NCBI GenBank assembly: GCA_964615445.1 | Contig: CAZTOK010000036.1 | Span: 1 to 10,441, forward strand | DNA: 10,441 bases | Direction: 5' to 3' | DNA from: JALRBM01 sp964615445 | GTDB lineage: Bacteria > Patescibacteriota > Saccharimonadia > Saccharimonadales > Saccharimonadaceae | In this document: positions 1 to 7,730 of the stretch, piece by piece | Layout of the letters: every line of letters begins with the position of its first letter | Numbering within the stretch: the first letter of the stretch is position 1 | Notes under the pieces: generated by a model | The model's database searches: none | What the model was told of the DNA's origin: nothing | The model's input: the letters and a program-made list of their open reading frames with translations, nothing else | Program-made: the position numbers and the translations under genes

Positions 1-315
1 TTGGAATATGTACCAGCAAGCACGTTAAGCAGTAAGCTCGGAAAACGCCTAGAGTGCCTGGCACACTATTACGAGGAAGATGATTGGAGCGATACTGGCA
101 CGCCATTTCCAGTCGTCCTGTTTGTAGCGGAGACGAAACTTATTGAAGCAAGTCTGCGGAGGCTTATTGCTCGCCAACAATATCATTCTGACGCGGACAT
201 CGCCTATTACACGACAACTCAAAAGTCTATTCTTGGAATGTCAGCGGACGATTTAGCGATATGGGCTGATGCAACCGATGCCGATAATCTGTATAAGTTA
301 GCGGACATTACTTGA
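1..315 (+). CDS. Replication-relaxation-like protein, C-terminal part
   Basis: The reading frame is open from the first base of the window and ends with TGA, so this is the 3' end of a gene whose start lies upstream; the TTG at position 1 is probably an internal leucine. The visible part runs EYV then a helix with SKLGKRLECLAHYYEE, then FPVVLFVAETKLIEASLRRLI. This order (glutamate, 'Kl..Y' helix, 'p.VLFV..t' strand, 'R..i' helix) resembles the C-terminal half of replication-relaxation proteins (PF13814), winged-helix plus nuclease-like proteins found on plasmids and conjugative or integrative elements, where they are thought to help start replication or transfer. The match is from memory of the family pattern over about 100 residues, so it is moderate. 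Its position beside a defence cluster fits a mobile or formerly mobile element. Confidence 0.5.
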   Translation: MEYVPASTLSSKLGKRLECLAHYYEEDDWSDTGTPFPVVLFVAETKLIEASLRRLIARQQYHSDADIAYYTTTQKSILGMSADDLAIWADATDADNLYKLADIT

Positions 316-344
316 ACCTTCTGCTATCGATATTGAGACAGTCA

Positions 345-367
345 AGAGATAGCGGGAGGCCATCTCT
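345..367 (+). promoter_or_regulatory. Hairpin holding a Shine-Dalgarno-like GGGAGG upstream of the apeA-like gene
   Basis: AGAGAT (345-350) and ATCTCT (362-367) are perfect complements, with an inner GC/GC pair after one mismatch. The GGGAGG at 354-359 sits in the loop and inner stem. A seven-codon frame TTG...TAA (369-392) follows with 9 nt spacing, and its stop overlaps the ATG at 392 as TAATG. This could couple translation of the downstream gene to a mini leader ORF. The pairing is seen; the function is inferred. Confidence 0.35.
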
Positions 368-391
368 ATTGCGTGCTAAGATTGAAGTATA

Positions 392-1687
392 ATGAGCAGT
401 ATTAAAGACTATTCCGAGAGAATACCTGGGATATGGTGGTTTTCAGACGATCCTGGCAATACTGTGCCGGGCGACTTGCTTGTAGCAGATAGAAGGCTTG
501 AACTAAACGGCAGTTTCGTTGGTATGAAGCCAGGAGTTATAGGCGTAGGAAAACCGGGACTTGTTCATTCAAGGCAAGATAGAACTATATTGGGTATAGC
601 GAAAAAAGGCGGAAAACGATACACGCTCGAATACTTTGATGAGCCTGCATTTAGCATGGCTACACCAGGCTACAGGGCTGATACATATACCCTGGGGCGT
701 ATTTTCGAAGGCGATCACTTCCTACAGACTGATAGTTTGGCTTTTGAGAGATATTACGTAGAATTTCCCTATCTGCTTGAGTGGGTTAATGACGGGGTTA
801 TATCAATACAAATGACGATGCCGAACAGCCAAGCGCTCATGGCAAAAGATACATCGTTTAGGATCGAGGTTGGCGGTCTTAAGACAATAGAGGTATTCAA
901 GGGTACTAAATTCAATATGTCTTTCACGATACGCCCCGAAGGGATATCGTTGGCTGCGCCGGTAAAGGATATGCGCCTATCGCAACGCTGCATCGTAAAA
1001 ATTGAGTCAGTGGGTAGTAACTTAGCTCTTGAAGATGCAGGGTCGATAATGGCACATATTGGAAGGTTCCTAGCAATAGCCACCGGTAAAAATATCGACC
1101 CGATAAATTATCAGGCATCATCCGGCAGTGGCCACGATTCAAAGACGGTGACAATCATTACGAGCGCACCACGCAAAAGTCAACATCGTGATCTGTCTAT
1201 TCACGAAATGAACTTTAGTTTCTCGGACATTAAGGCGGATAGCCAAGCTATCTTTGAAAAGTGGTTTGACGACATGACAAAACACGCGGACATGTTCGAC
1301 TTATTCTCGGTCATCAGGTCAGATTCACCGAAGAATATTAACAATCATTTTAAAGACGTCGCCAGCGCATTAGAGGGATATATCAGCGTCGAGGAGGGTA
1401 AGCTTGACGTTTCTTTGAAAAAGACCTTCAAGACGCTCAATGAAAAACTGCCAAAAGCAGATCGACCACTCACCAGCAACGATTACGAAAAGATTAGAAT
1501 TACAAGAAATAAGCTTTCACATCTTACGATACGACCAGAAGACGAGGCCTACGTTTTAAATGACAGTGATAGATGGGTCAATACCCAAAGAATGACATTC
1601 CTGCTAGAATACTCGCTACTTAAGAACTTGGGGTTAAGCGAAGCCATGTTAGCTCAGTTTTATGAAAAGCGGAAGCTATACCTCTAG
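392..1687 (+). CDS. ApeA-like HEPN-domain anti-phage protein
   Basis: The protein has 431 residues. The N-terminus carries GIWWF (13-17), then PGDLL (26-30) and a beta-rich stretch, the arrangement of the ApeA N-terminal domain ('G.Ww.p......pG.L'). The C-terminal third is helical and carries RNKLSH (372-377), the R-x4-H motif of HEPN ribonucleases, preceded by the long helices expected for an ApeA-like HEPN domain (about 285-431). ApeA is known as a single-gene abortive-infection defence system in which the HEPN domain is needed; the likely target is RNA, and the N-terminal domain probably senses infection. The protein has no signal peptide or membrane segment, so it is cytosolic. The ATG at 392 has no good ribosome site of its own; the next in-frame ATG would remove the GIWW motif, so 392 is kept. 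It stands alone, convergent to the AAA_13 ATPase gene. The family call is good; which phage signal it senses cannot be told. Confidence 0.8.
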   Translation: MSSIKDYSERIPGIWWFSDDPGNTVPGDLLVADRRLELNGSFVGMKPGVIGVGKPGLVHSRQDRTILGIAKKGGKRYTLEYFDEPAFSMATPGYRADTYTLGRIFEGDHFLQTDSLAFERYYVEFPYLLEWVNDGVISIQMTMPNSQALMAKDTSFRIEVGGLKTIEVFKGTKFNMSFTIRPEGISLAAPVKDMRLSQRCIVKIESVGSNLALEDAGSIMAHIGRFLAIATGKNIDPINYQASSGSGHDSKTVTIITSAPRKSQHRDLSIHEMNFSFSDIKADSQAIFEKWFDDMTKHADMFDLFSVIRSDSPKNINNHFKDVASALEGYISVEEGKLDVSLKKTFKTLNEKLPKADRPLTSNDYEKIRITRNKLSHLTIRPEDEAYVLNDSDRWVNTQRMTFLLEYSLLKNLGLSEAMLAQFYEKRKLYL

Positions 1688-1690
1688 GAC

Positions 1691-1760
1691 ACTGGGAATA
1701 TCCAGTAACTTGTGTTTGCTTGCAAACACAAGTTGACCTATTTTCCAAAGGAAAATAGGT
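1691..1760. repeat. Cluster of three hairpins between convergent genes
   Basis: Three adjacent palindromes fill the space between the two stop codons. The first is ACTGG/CCAGT (1691-1695/1702-1706). The second is AACTTGTGTTTGC/GCAAACACAAGTT (1707-1719/1722-1734), a perfect 13-base arm pair separated by TT. The third is ACCTATTTTCC/GGAAAATAGGT (1736-1746/1750-1760), a perfect 11-base pair with an AAA loop. None is followed by a clear T tract on either strand, so they are not textbook intrinsic terminators, but two stable hairpins between convergent genes could stop or protect both transcripts. Confidence 0.6.
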
Positions 1761-1761
1761 G

Positions 1762-1774
1762 TTGAGGCTACGTA
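1762..1774 (+). repeat. Left arm of a 13-bp inverted repeat flanking the AAA_13 gene
   Basis: TTGAGGCTACGTA here is the exact reverse complement of TACGTAGCCTCAA at 4079-4091. This copy lies 3 bp past the stop codon of the minus-strand ATPase gene. Matching stops at exactly 13 bases on both sides. It could be the end of an insertion module or a protein-binding site. Confidence 0.6.
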
Positions 1775-1777
1775 GAG

Positions 1778-4027
1778 CTATAGGTCTTGCAAAACCAAGA
1801 GTGTATCGCCGACAATACGACGAACGTCTGCCGCGCCAATAGCGCTGGTATCATAGCCGCCAGGATTAGCTTGGTCATGGTGAACCTCGTGTGGCAACAG
1901 GCTCCGGATGCGTGCTATGAGAGCCTGCTTGTTGTCATATGGTTTACCAGCTTCGCTCAGGGTCTCAATAAAGGTCTCAAGTGACTTTTTCTGTCGTATA
2001 TCTTCTGCAAGCAGCTTGTAGTACTTTCGTTTCATGATGTTTTCGATAACGTGTCGAACGTTCTGTAAATGTCCGACGTTCAGTTCTGAATCGGGCAAGA
2101 GCACGTAACGTTCGAGTTCACCGAGCTTGCGGTAATATTCGTCCATGAAGAGGCCGTGTGTACTAACGTCAAGTACTGTAAAGTCGCTAGTACTATTTGT
2201 CGGACTCCATTCGAGCATTAGATTTACCACGTCACTTCTTATGTCACTAACGAGCATTCGCAGGAAGTCTTTGTCGTGGGTGAGCGTAATAAATTGACAC
2301 GGAGTCGTTGCGCTTTCTCGAATATGTCGTATGTATTTAACGGTGTTGTTACGTCTATCAGCATCGAAACTTGATACAGGATCATCAAGTACGACAATAA
2401 GATCATTGCATTTCGGGTCATTTACGACACTAGCGATAAAAAACGCAAAGCAAAGTGCCCGACGGTCGCTTTCACTGAGAGTGTGTTTGGAGGTGTGAGT
2501 ACTCACTCTTGAGCCCGTGCCAATCCCTACTGTATGTGTTTCATCGAACACCAAGGTGAACAGATCATTGCGTGTGCGACCTTTATAAACAAGGTTCTGT
2601 ACTCTGAAGTTTACGCCTAGCGCCGCAAGACACTCATTAACGGTGGCCATACAGCTAGTGTAGATGCTGGTGGCGTAAGCTGACTGCGCTTCTACTGCGG
2701 CAGTCAGTTGTGGTGTAATCTCTTCGTCGTTTTTACGTTTCGTTTCTAGGTATTCTTCAGCTTTCGTTTTCCATGGTTCGGAACCGCGTTTTTTAGCGAC
2801 TTCATAATCGCGAAGTTTGTCCTTTACCCCTTTGACTTTCTCTGTCAGATCACCCTCATATTGCTCAAGTGTTGCCTCTAGCTGTGTAGTCAAAGTAGCA
2901 CATTCGTTCTCAAGCGTTTTAAGTGCCGAAAAGTCTACCGAATGTGCGAAGTCTTTCTTCTTTTCAATCTGTTCCGTAAAAGTAGAGATTGCAGTATCTA
3001 TACGATCATCCGCGCCACGAAGGTCTATTGAAACATCGAGTTTAGCTAGTTCGATGACACCCTTGCGTAGCTTGCTCACGACGTCCCACCGCGAAAAGAA
3101 CTGCTCCTGTGTATGGCGACTTGTCGCCATCTCATTGTAGCTTTCGCTAAAATAATCGCCATACGCCTTAATGAGGTCGTTAGCGTCACCGCTTTCAGTA
3201 GATTGTGAGCAGAAAGGACAAACATCTTTACCCTCACTGAGCACCAAACCTTGACGCAGGAATTCTTTGGCATCGCTTTCGCTTGCGTCTTTGGCCATTT
3301 GTTTGTGGATATGGTCGGTGATTTTAGAAACATCCACCGAAAGCACACGCGCAAGATCAGTCTTACTTTTCGGAAAGTCCGACTCTTTGAGTGTGTCCAG
3401 TATGGCCGTGATTTGACCCTGGATACTCTCCTGATTTTTGTAAGCATTTAGCTGCTTGGTCTGCTCCTCGATAAGGTCATCGACACCTTCGATAAGGTCG
3501 GCTTTCAGGAAGTCATCAAAACCGGGATGATCAAATGGTTTACTGGCGTTGTACTCACGACTAGCCGTACCAAGTGCCGTGGCATTTTCACGCTGCGTGG
3601 CCGTAAGATCAACAACTTGTTTTGCAAGACGCACGCCCTCGCTACCGAGTATGAACGTCTCAATCTTCTTCTGTCCATCTTCTGTTATTTCTTCGTCGGG
3701 CGAGAAAAAGTTCTCATGGATATACCGCGTGTCAAAAATACGGATGTCCTCTAATGACTTGTCCCAGTCAGTGCCGTTGAATTTATAGTTACTGCCGCCC
3801 GCCACGAAGATAGCACGTTGCTGAAGTGTTGAACCGAAGGTTTTGCGTCCCTTGATAAAGTCAGGGTTATTCGTTTGAAGTGAGCGGATAACTGCAGTGA
3901 AAGTGCTTTTGCCGTGCGTATTACCGGCATAGATATGGGTGTTTTTGTTGAATTGGTATTGAGGTTGACCGCCACCCGTTTTAGCGATTCTGCCGACGTT
4001 TTCAATGTTTTGGACTCGTTCAATCAT
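1778..4027 (-). CDS. AAA_13 family ATPase, PrrC/RloC-like
   Basis: The protein has 749 residues. The N-terminal ATPase half has a Walker A variant AGNTHGKST (34-42; alanine replaces the usual first glycine). A long middle region of charged helices (about 135-455) has the look of a coiled coil and holds CPFC (270-273), a zinc-hook-like pair. The second ATPase half has a signature LSESDRRAL (517-525), Walker B LIVVLDDP (543-550) and switch histidine in LTH (584). This is the layout of AAA_13 proteins (PF13166), which include the tRNA anticodon nucleases PrrC and RloC. The C-terminus has RHVIE (R658, E662) and later histidines (713, 716, 717); PrrC uses an R-x3-E...H triad, so an RNase role is possible but the spacing is longer here. 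AAAGGA lies just before the ATG (4031-4036 on the plus strand). It is monocistronic, divergent from the methyltransferase operon, and probably a defence effector. Confidence 0.75.
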   Translation of the reverse strand: MIERVQNIENVGRIAKTGGGQPQYQFNKNTHIYAGNTHGKSTFTAVIRSLQTNNPDFIKGRKTFGSTLQQRAIFVAGGSNYKFNGTDWDKSLEDIRIFDTRYIHENFFSPDEEITEDGQKKIETFILGSEGVRLAKQVVDLTATQRENATALGTASREYNASKPFDHPGFDDFLKADLIEGVDDLIEEQTKQLNAYKNQESIQGQITAILDTLKESDFPKSKTDLARVLSVDVSKITDHIHKQMAKDASESDAKEFLRQGLVLSEGKDVCPFCSQSTESGDANDLIKAYGDYFSESYNEMATSRHTQEQFFSRWDVVSKLRKGVIELAKLDVSIDLRGADDRIDTAISTFTEQIEKKKDFAHSVDFSALKTLENECATLTTQLEATLEQYEGDLTEKVKGVKDKLRDYEVAKKRGSEPWKTKAEEYLETKRKNDEEITPQLTAAVEAQSAYATSIYTSCMATVNECLAALGVNFRVQNLVYKGRTRNDLFTLVFDETHTVGIGTGSRVSTHTSKHTLSESDRRALCFAFFIASVVNDPKCNDLIVVLDDPVSSFDADRRNNTVKYIRHIRESATTPCQFITLTHDKDFLRMLVSDIRSDVVNLMLEWSPTNSTSDFTVLDVSTHGLFMDEYYRKLGELERYVLLPDSELNVGHLQNVRHVIENIMKRKYYKLLAEDIRQKKSLETFIETLSEAGKPYDNKQALIARIRSLLPHEVHHDQANPGGYDTSAIGAADVRRIVGDTLLVLQDL

Positions 4028-4078
4028 TTGTCCTTTATTTTAGCAATGTTATTGTAAAGTTAACAGATGAATACCAGT

Positions 4079-4091
4079 TACGTAGCCTCAA
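4079..4091 (-). repeat. Right arm of the 13-bp inverted repeat flanking the AAA_13 gene
   Basis: TACGTAGCCTCAA is the exact reverse complement of 1762-1774. It lies 51 bp upstream of the ATPase start codon and 3 bp before the -35 box of the methyltransferase promoter, so it is also placed where a regulator could bind between the divergent genes. Confidence 0.6.
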
Positions 4092-4094
4092 GCG

Positions 4095-4124
4095 TTTACA
4101 AAACTCAGCATAAGCGGCTATAAT
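4095..4124 (+). promoter_or_regulatory. Promoter of the restriction-modification operon
   Basis: A -35 box TTTACA (4095-4100), an 18-bp spacer and a consensus -10 box TATAAT (4119-4124) precede the first methyltransferase. Transcription would start near 4131, only about 4 nt before the ATG at 4135. The mRNA is therefore either leaderless from 4135, or translated from GTG at 4177 with AAAGGGG (4165-4171) as ribosome site. Confidence 0.7.
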
Positions 4125-4134
4125 AACGATAAGA

Positions 4135-4983
4135 ATGATAGTGGGGATTCAAACAAAGCGTGGGAAAGGGGCATCCGTGGGGGGTAAGCCTTTTCTGAAA
4201 TGGGCGGGCGGTAAGACTCAGCTTTTGCATGAGCTAATTTCTCGCATGCCAGCATCCTATAATGTATATTTTGAACCTTTCATTGGTGGGGGTGCACTAT
4301 ACTTTGCAGTTTCGCCAGAAGAGGCTGTTATTGCCGATATCAATGAAGATTTGGTAAATGTATATAATGTTGTTCGTGATAACCCCGAGGAGCTATTAGA
4401 AGCCCTCTCAGGTTACATTAACGATAAAGACTTCTACTACGGAGTACGAGCGCAAGACCAGAATACGCTAAATCCCATAGAACGTGCCGCTCGCCTTATC
4501 TACTTGAACCGTACTTGTTTCAATGGCCTCTACCGCGTCAATAAAAATGGTCAATTCAATGTTCCATTCGCGAACTACAAGAATCCAAATATCGTTCAAA
4601 GTGAGAGGATAATGGCTGCGAGCAATACCCTTCATAAGACTCAGGTGTTCAATGCAAGTTTTGAAAAAGTTTTAGTAAATGCTAAAAAAGGTGATTTCAT
4701 ATATCTCGATCCGCCCTACTATCCTAAAGATGTCTATTCAGACTTCAAGCGCTACAACAAAGAACAGTTTCATGAAAATGATCATCAAAGGTTGGCTGCA
4801 CTGTATAATGAACTCAGTGATAGAGGCTGTTATGTCATGCTATCGAACTCCGATACTCCCTTCACCCGTGATCTCTATAAAAAATGGCGTGTAGATACAG
4901 TCTATGCAAAAAGAATGATAAATAGCGATTCATCAAAACGTGGTGAGGTAACAGAGATTATCGTTACCAACTATGACTACTAA
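4135..4983 (+). CDS. Dam-like D12-class DNA adenine N6-methyltransferase (M1 of type IIS system)
   Basis: The protein has 282 residues from this ATG. It carries FLKWAGGK (20-27), the AdoMet-binding EPFIGGG (47-53), NRTCFNGLYRVN (125-136) typical of the DpnM/MboI-type target-recognition region, and the catalytic DPPY (192-195). Order of AdoMet motif, recognition region, then DPPY is that of alpha-class (D12, PF02086) N6-adenine methylases, whose known members mostly modify GATC-containing sites. It transfers methyl from AdoMet to adenine and protects the host site from the endonuclease two genes downstream. The family usually begins right at the 'KPFLKWAGGK' segment, so GTG at 4177, with AAAGGGG 5 nt before it, may be the true start; the extra 14 residues from 4135 have no family counterpart that I know. 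It overlaps the next gene by 11 bp, so the two are likely translated together. Family assignment is firm. Confidence 0.9.
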   Translation: MIVGIQTKRGKGASVGGKPFLKWAGGKTQLLHELISRMPASYNVYFEPFIGGGALYFAVSPEEAVIADINEDLVNVYNVVRDNPEELLEALSGYINDKDFYYGVRAQDQNTLNPIERAARLIYLNRTCFNGLYRVNKNGQFNVPFANYKNPNIVQSERIMAASNTLHKTQVFNASFEKVLVNAKKGDFIYLDPPYYPKDVYSDFKRYNKEQFHENDHQRLAALYNELSDRGCYVMLSNSDTPFTRDLYKKWRVDTVYAKRMINSDSSKRGEVTEIIVTNYDY

Positions 4984-6016
4984 AGACGCTGAAAAAGTAT
5001 TAACAAAGTTTCCTAATACTAGGTATATGGGCAGTAAGCGAAAGCTGGTGCCCACTATTGCTCAAGTTGTAAAACAGTTGAAACCTAAGACGGCTCTAGA
5101 CGCATTTGCGGGTAGCGGCTGTATTGCATACCTATTTAAGGAAATGGGTATCAGCGTCACCTCTAATGACTTTCTTAAATTTGCGTATCAAATAGGAAAT
5201 GCCTCAATAGCGAACAGCCATACCGTATTAACAGATGAAGATATAGATTTCCTTGTAAACAATACGTCTAAGCCACATACTTTCGTACGAGATACATTCA
5301 AAGATTTATATTTCAGCGACGAGGACAATGCATTTTTAGACAACTTGTGGTGGAACATCAATTCACTCAAAGATGAGCGTAAAAAGTCGCTTGCACTAGC
5401 TGCTGTTAGTAGAGCTTGTATAAAAAGACGACCTAGGGGGATGTTCGCGTATACTGGCTTCAGATACGACGACGGACGGAAAGACTTGTTGCTTTCGTTG
5501 AAAGAGCATTTTATCAAAGCGGCAAAAGAATGGAACGAAGCAGTCTTCGACAATGGTGCCGAATGTTTTGCCGAAAACAAGGATGTTTTTGATCTAGAGG
5601 ACAAGGGCTACGACTTGGTCTATATAGACCCGCCATACGTCAGCCCTCATTCAGACAACGACTACACGCGTCGCTATCACTTTGTAGAAGGCTATATGAC
5701 GTACTGGAAGGGTGTCAATATCCAAGAGCATACAAAGACCAAGAAGATCGAAAGTAACCCTTCTCGTTTTAGTTCAAAGACCACTATCTACAAAGCGTTC
5801 GATGACCTGTTCGCTAAGTTTCCAGACAGTACGCTCTTAGTGTCTTATTCCTCCAACTCAATACCGAATAAAACAGAGATGATGGATCTATTAAAAACCC
5901 ATAAAAAGAGTGTTGAGCTGATCGAGGTAGATTATAAGTACTCTTTTGGTACGCATGGGCATAAAATAGGTGATAATAAGAATACGGTCTCAGAATATTT
6001 ATTTATAGCGAAGTAA
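4973..6016 (+). CDS. Second D12-class DNA adenine methyltransferase (M2 of type IIS system)
   Basis: The protein has 347 residues. It starts with NTRYMGSKRKL (15-25), then the AdoMet-binding DAFAGSG (43-49), the catalytic IDPPY (218-222) and SYSSNS (291-296). These are the motifs of D12-like adenine methylases of the 'R.mGSKrkL' branch, distinct from the Dam-like first gene. A pair of different adenine methylases next to one endonuclease is the usual solution for an asymmetric site: each modifies one strand. It begins inside the previous gene (11-bp overlap) with no strong ribosome site, so translational coupling is likely, and it ends 4 bp before the endonuclease ATG. The region between the two motifs (about 80-210) is long and probably contains the recognition part. 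Enzyme class is confident; which strand it modifies is inferred. Confidence 0.85.
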   Translation: MTTKDAEKVLTKFPNTRYMGSKRKLVPTIAQVVKQLKPKTALDAFAGSGCIAYLFKEMGISVTSNDFLKFAYQIGNASIANSHTVLTDEDIDFLVNNTSKPHTFVRDTFKDLYFSDEDNAFLDNLWWNINSLKDERKKSLALAAVSRACIKRRPRGMFAYTGFRYDDGRKDLLLSLKEHFIKAAKEWNEAVFDNGAECFAENKDVFDLEDKGYDLVYIDPPYVSPHSDNDYTRRYHFVEGYMTYWKGVNIQEHTKTKKIESNPSRFSSKTTIYKAFDDLFAKFPDSTLLVSYSSNSIPNKTEMMDLLKTHKKSVELIEVDYKYSFGTHGHKIGDNKNTVSEYLFIAK

Positions 6017-6020
6017 AAAT

Positions 6021-7706
6021 ATGAAAACATGGAACTTAGGAAACACTACTGTCAGAAATCCAGAGCGCATTAAGGCGGGTCTGGAGCTTCTTAAGAAGCA
6101 TTTTGATGGCAAGGTATTTGATCTAGCAGCACAGGCAAAGTTCTTTGACGTCTTACTTGAAGCTGGGATTATTGAGGGTAATCCTGGGCTAGTAGAGAGC
6201 AGGGCTGCATCTGGTCGTAAATGGCAAAGTGTTTGTAACAAGCTGGGACTATCGACACGGAGCTCACGGGTCAACGGTATTATTAGCATTACCGAAGCGG
6301 GTAACACACTACTTAGTGATGATTCATTAGAGAGCGACGTCTTCTTGCGGCAAATGCTTAAGGTCCAGTTGCCTTCCCCTACGGAAGAAAATCTAGAAAA
6401 TGCAGCTGTCCACCCGTTCTTCCTGGTACTTAGCGTCGCGGTCGAACTTGTTAAGCGCGAAATGAGGCCATTAGGCAAAGAAGAAATAGCTCTATTCTTA
6501 CAATCCGCTACGAATGACAATCAGACCAATGAAATCGTTGATTCGATTGCTATATACCGTACCGCACGAGATGAGATTAAAGGCGGCGTAGCAAAGAGCA
6601 AGTTCTTCCGAGACAGTCTTCAGATTAAGGGAAGGAATATCTATGGAGACGAAGTTAGTGACACGAAGCTCAATACCTTAAAGGATTACAGTGACACAAC
6701 TGTTCGATACTCTGCGATTACTGGAATCTTCACGATTGGTAGGCAGTCGCTGATTATAAAAGAAGATCAATTAAACTTGGCTTTTGCAATTGTAGATGCA
6801 GGGATACCGCCACTTTATAGCGAAGTAGAGTTCCTTCAGTATTTCCACAACCCAACACTTCCTGTGCTTCCAACTGATGACGTCGCTTTCCTTCAGACAG
6901 ATATTAAAGCTCTCAACATCCGCTTAGATGAGCTGTCACGTCAAACTGGTTCGCAGGTTGCCGATAGAGGCGAAGTAGAAATTGTGAATATTAACAAGCT
7001 CAAGCGACGACGCGAAGACCTTGAGCTAGAGCTTACTTCATTGAAAGAAATTCAATTCTATCGCTCGCAGCATGATAAAGACCAAGTTGATGACATCAAG
7101 GGGCTGTTTGAGAGCATCGAGAATCGTGAAACTATCGGCGGCAGTGACTACTTACCTGCCTGGGCTGAATGGAATGTATGGCGAGTATTCTTATCTATAA
7201 ATACGATATCCAACCCCGTGAACGAGACTCGTGGCTTCAAGATTAACTCAGAATTATTCCCGGTTCACCACGCTAAGGGTGGCCAGGCAGACCTCCATTT
7301 CGAGTACGCTGACGGCACGATTATTCCTGCCGAGATCACCCTTAGCACCAACGAACGTCAATACAATATGGAAGGTGAGCCTGTTCAGTTTCACGTTAAG
7401 TCTATAATTGAAAAGAATCAATCGAATGAGGTCATCGGACTGTTTACCGCTCCAAATGTCCATGTTTCGACAGCACACGTATTTTATCGAGCAGATTTTT
7501 ATAGCCAAAAGCTTGGCAAGGCAGTAGATATGAATATTGTTCCACTCACATTCTCACAGCTTCAATCACTTCTTCCTGGTCAGAAAAATGGTTGCGAGAA
7601 CGGAAGCGAACTACTCAATAAACTCCGTACTTTAATCTCATTGAAGAAGACCTCAAGCGATGGCGCTGTATGGCTGCAGCAAATCAACCAGACGCTTAAC
7701 GTATAG
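6021..7706 (+). CDS. AlwI-family type IIS restriction endonuclease
   Basis: The protein has 561 residues. It opens with WNLGNTTVRNPERI (4-17), which I recognise as the N-terminal signature of the AlwI family (PF09491: AlwI, BstNBI, PleI, MlyI). The N-terminal part should hold the DNA-recognition winged helices. The C-terminal part has PAWAEWNVWRVF (379-390) followed by a PD-(D/E)XK-like core: D424 in GGQAD, E438 in PAEITL, E451 in EGEPV and H458. It would bind a short asymmetric site and cut outside it. A predicted coiled segment (about 290-345, rich in K, R, E and L) links the two halves. It is the last gene of the operon after both methylases, 4 bp behind M2, with a weak ribosome site; this order lets modification build up before cutting activity. 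All key acidic residues are present, so it looks intact. GGATC is the best guess for its site. Confidence 0.82.
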   Translation: MKTWNLGNTTVRNPERIKAGLELLKKHFDGKVFDLAAQAKFFDVLLEAGIIEGNPGLVESRAASGRKWQSVCNKLGLSTRSSRVNGIISITEAGNTLLSDDSLESDVFLRQMLKVQLPSPTEENLENAAVHPFFLVLSVAVELVKREMRPLGKEEIALFLQSATNDNQTNEIVDSIAIYRTARDEIKGGVAKSKFFRDSLQIKGRNIYGDEVSDTKLNTLKDYSDTTVRYSAITGIFTIGRQSLIIKEDQLNLAFAIVDAGIPPLYSEVEFLQYFHNPTLPVLPTDDVAFLQTDIKALNIRLDELSRQTGSQVADRGEVEIVNINKLKRRREDLELELTSLKEIQFYRSQHDKDQVDDIKGLFESIENRETIGGSDYLPAWAEWNVWRVFLSINTISNPVNETRGFKINSELFPVHHAKGGQADLHFEYADGTIIPAEITLSTNERQYNMEGEPVQFHVKSIIEKNQSNEVIGLFTAPNVHVSTAHVFYRADFYSQKLGKAVDMNIVPLTFSQLQSLLPGQKNGCENGSELLNKLRTLISLKKTSSDGAVWLQQINQTLNV

Positions 7707-7730
7707 ATTGGTCTGCTATCGAGTAAAACC

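Noticed and set aside
388..393. TATAAT overlapping the ATG of the apeA-like gene as a -10 box
   Set aside because: It would start transcription after the start codon, the next ATG would delete the conserved N-terminus, and no -35 box lies at 16-18 bp (TTGCGT is 13 bp away).
1691..1760. CRISPR array
   Set aside because: The units are different hairpins, not identical repeats separated by unique spacers, and no cas gene is present.
2817..3140. Plus-strand ORF of 107 codons inside the AAA_13 gene, and similar ORFs at 3076-3447, 3527-3788 and 3751-4023
   Set aside because: They are other-frame shadows of the AAA_13 coding sequence, whose motifs are clear; they show no family features of their own.
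5188..6520. Minus-strand ORFs opposite M2 and the endonuclease
   Set aside because: Serine/leucine-rich translations typical of antisense frames; the plus-strand genes have complete catalytic motifs.
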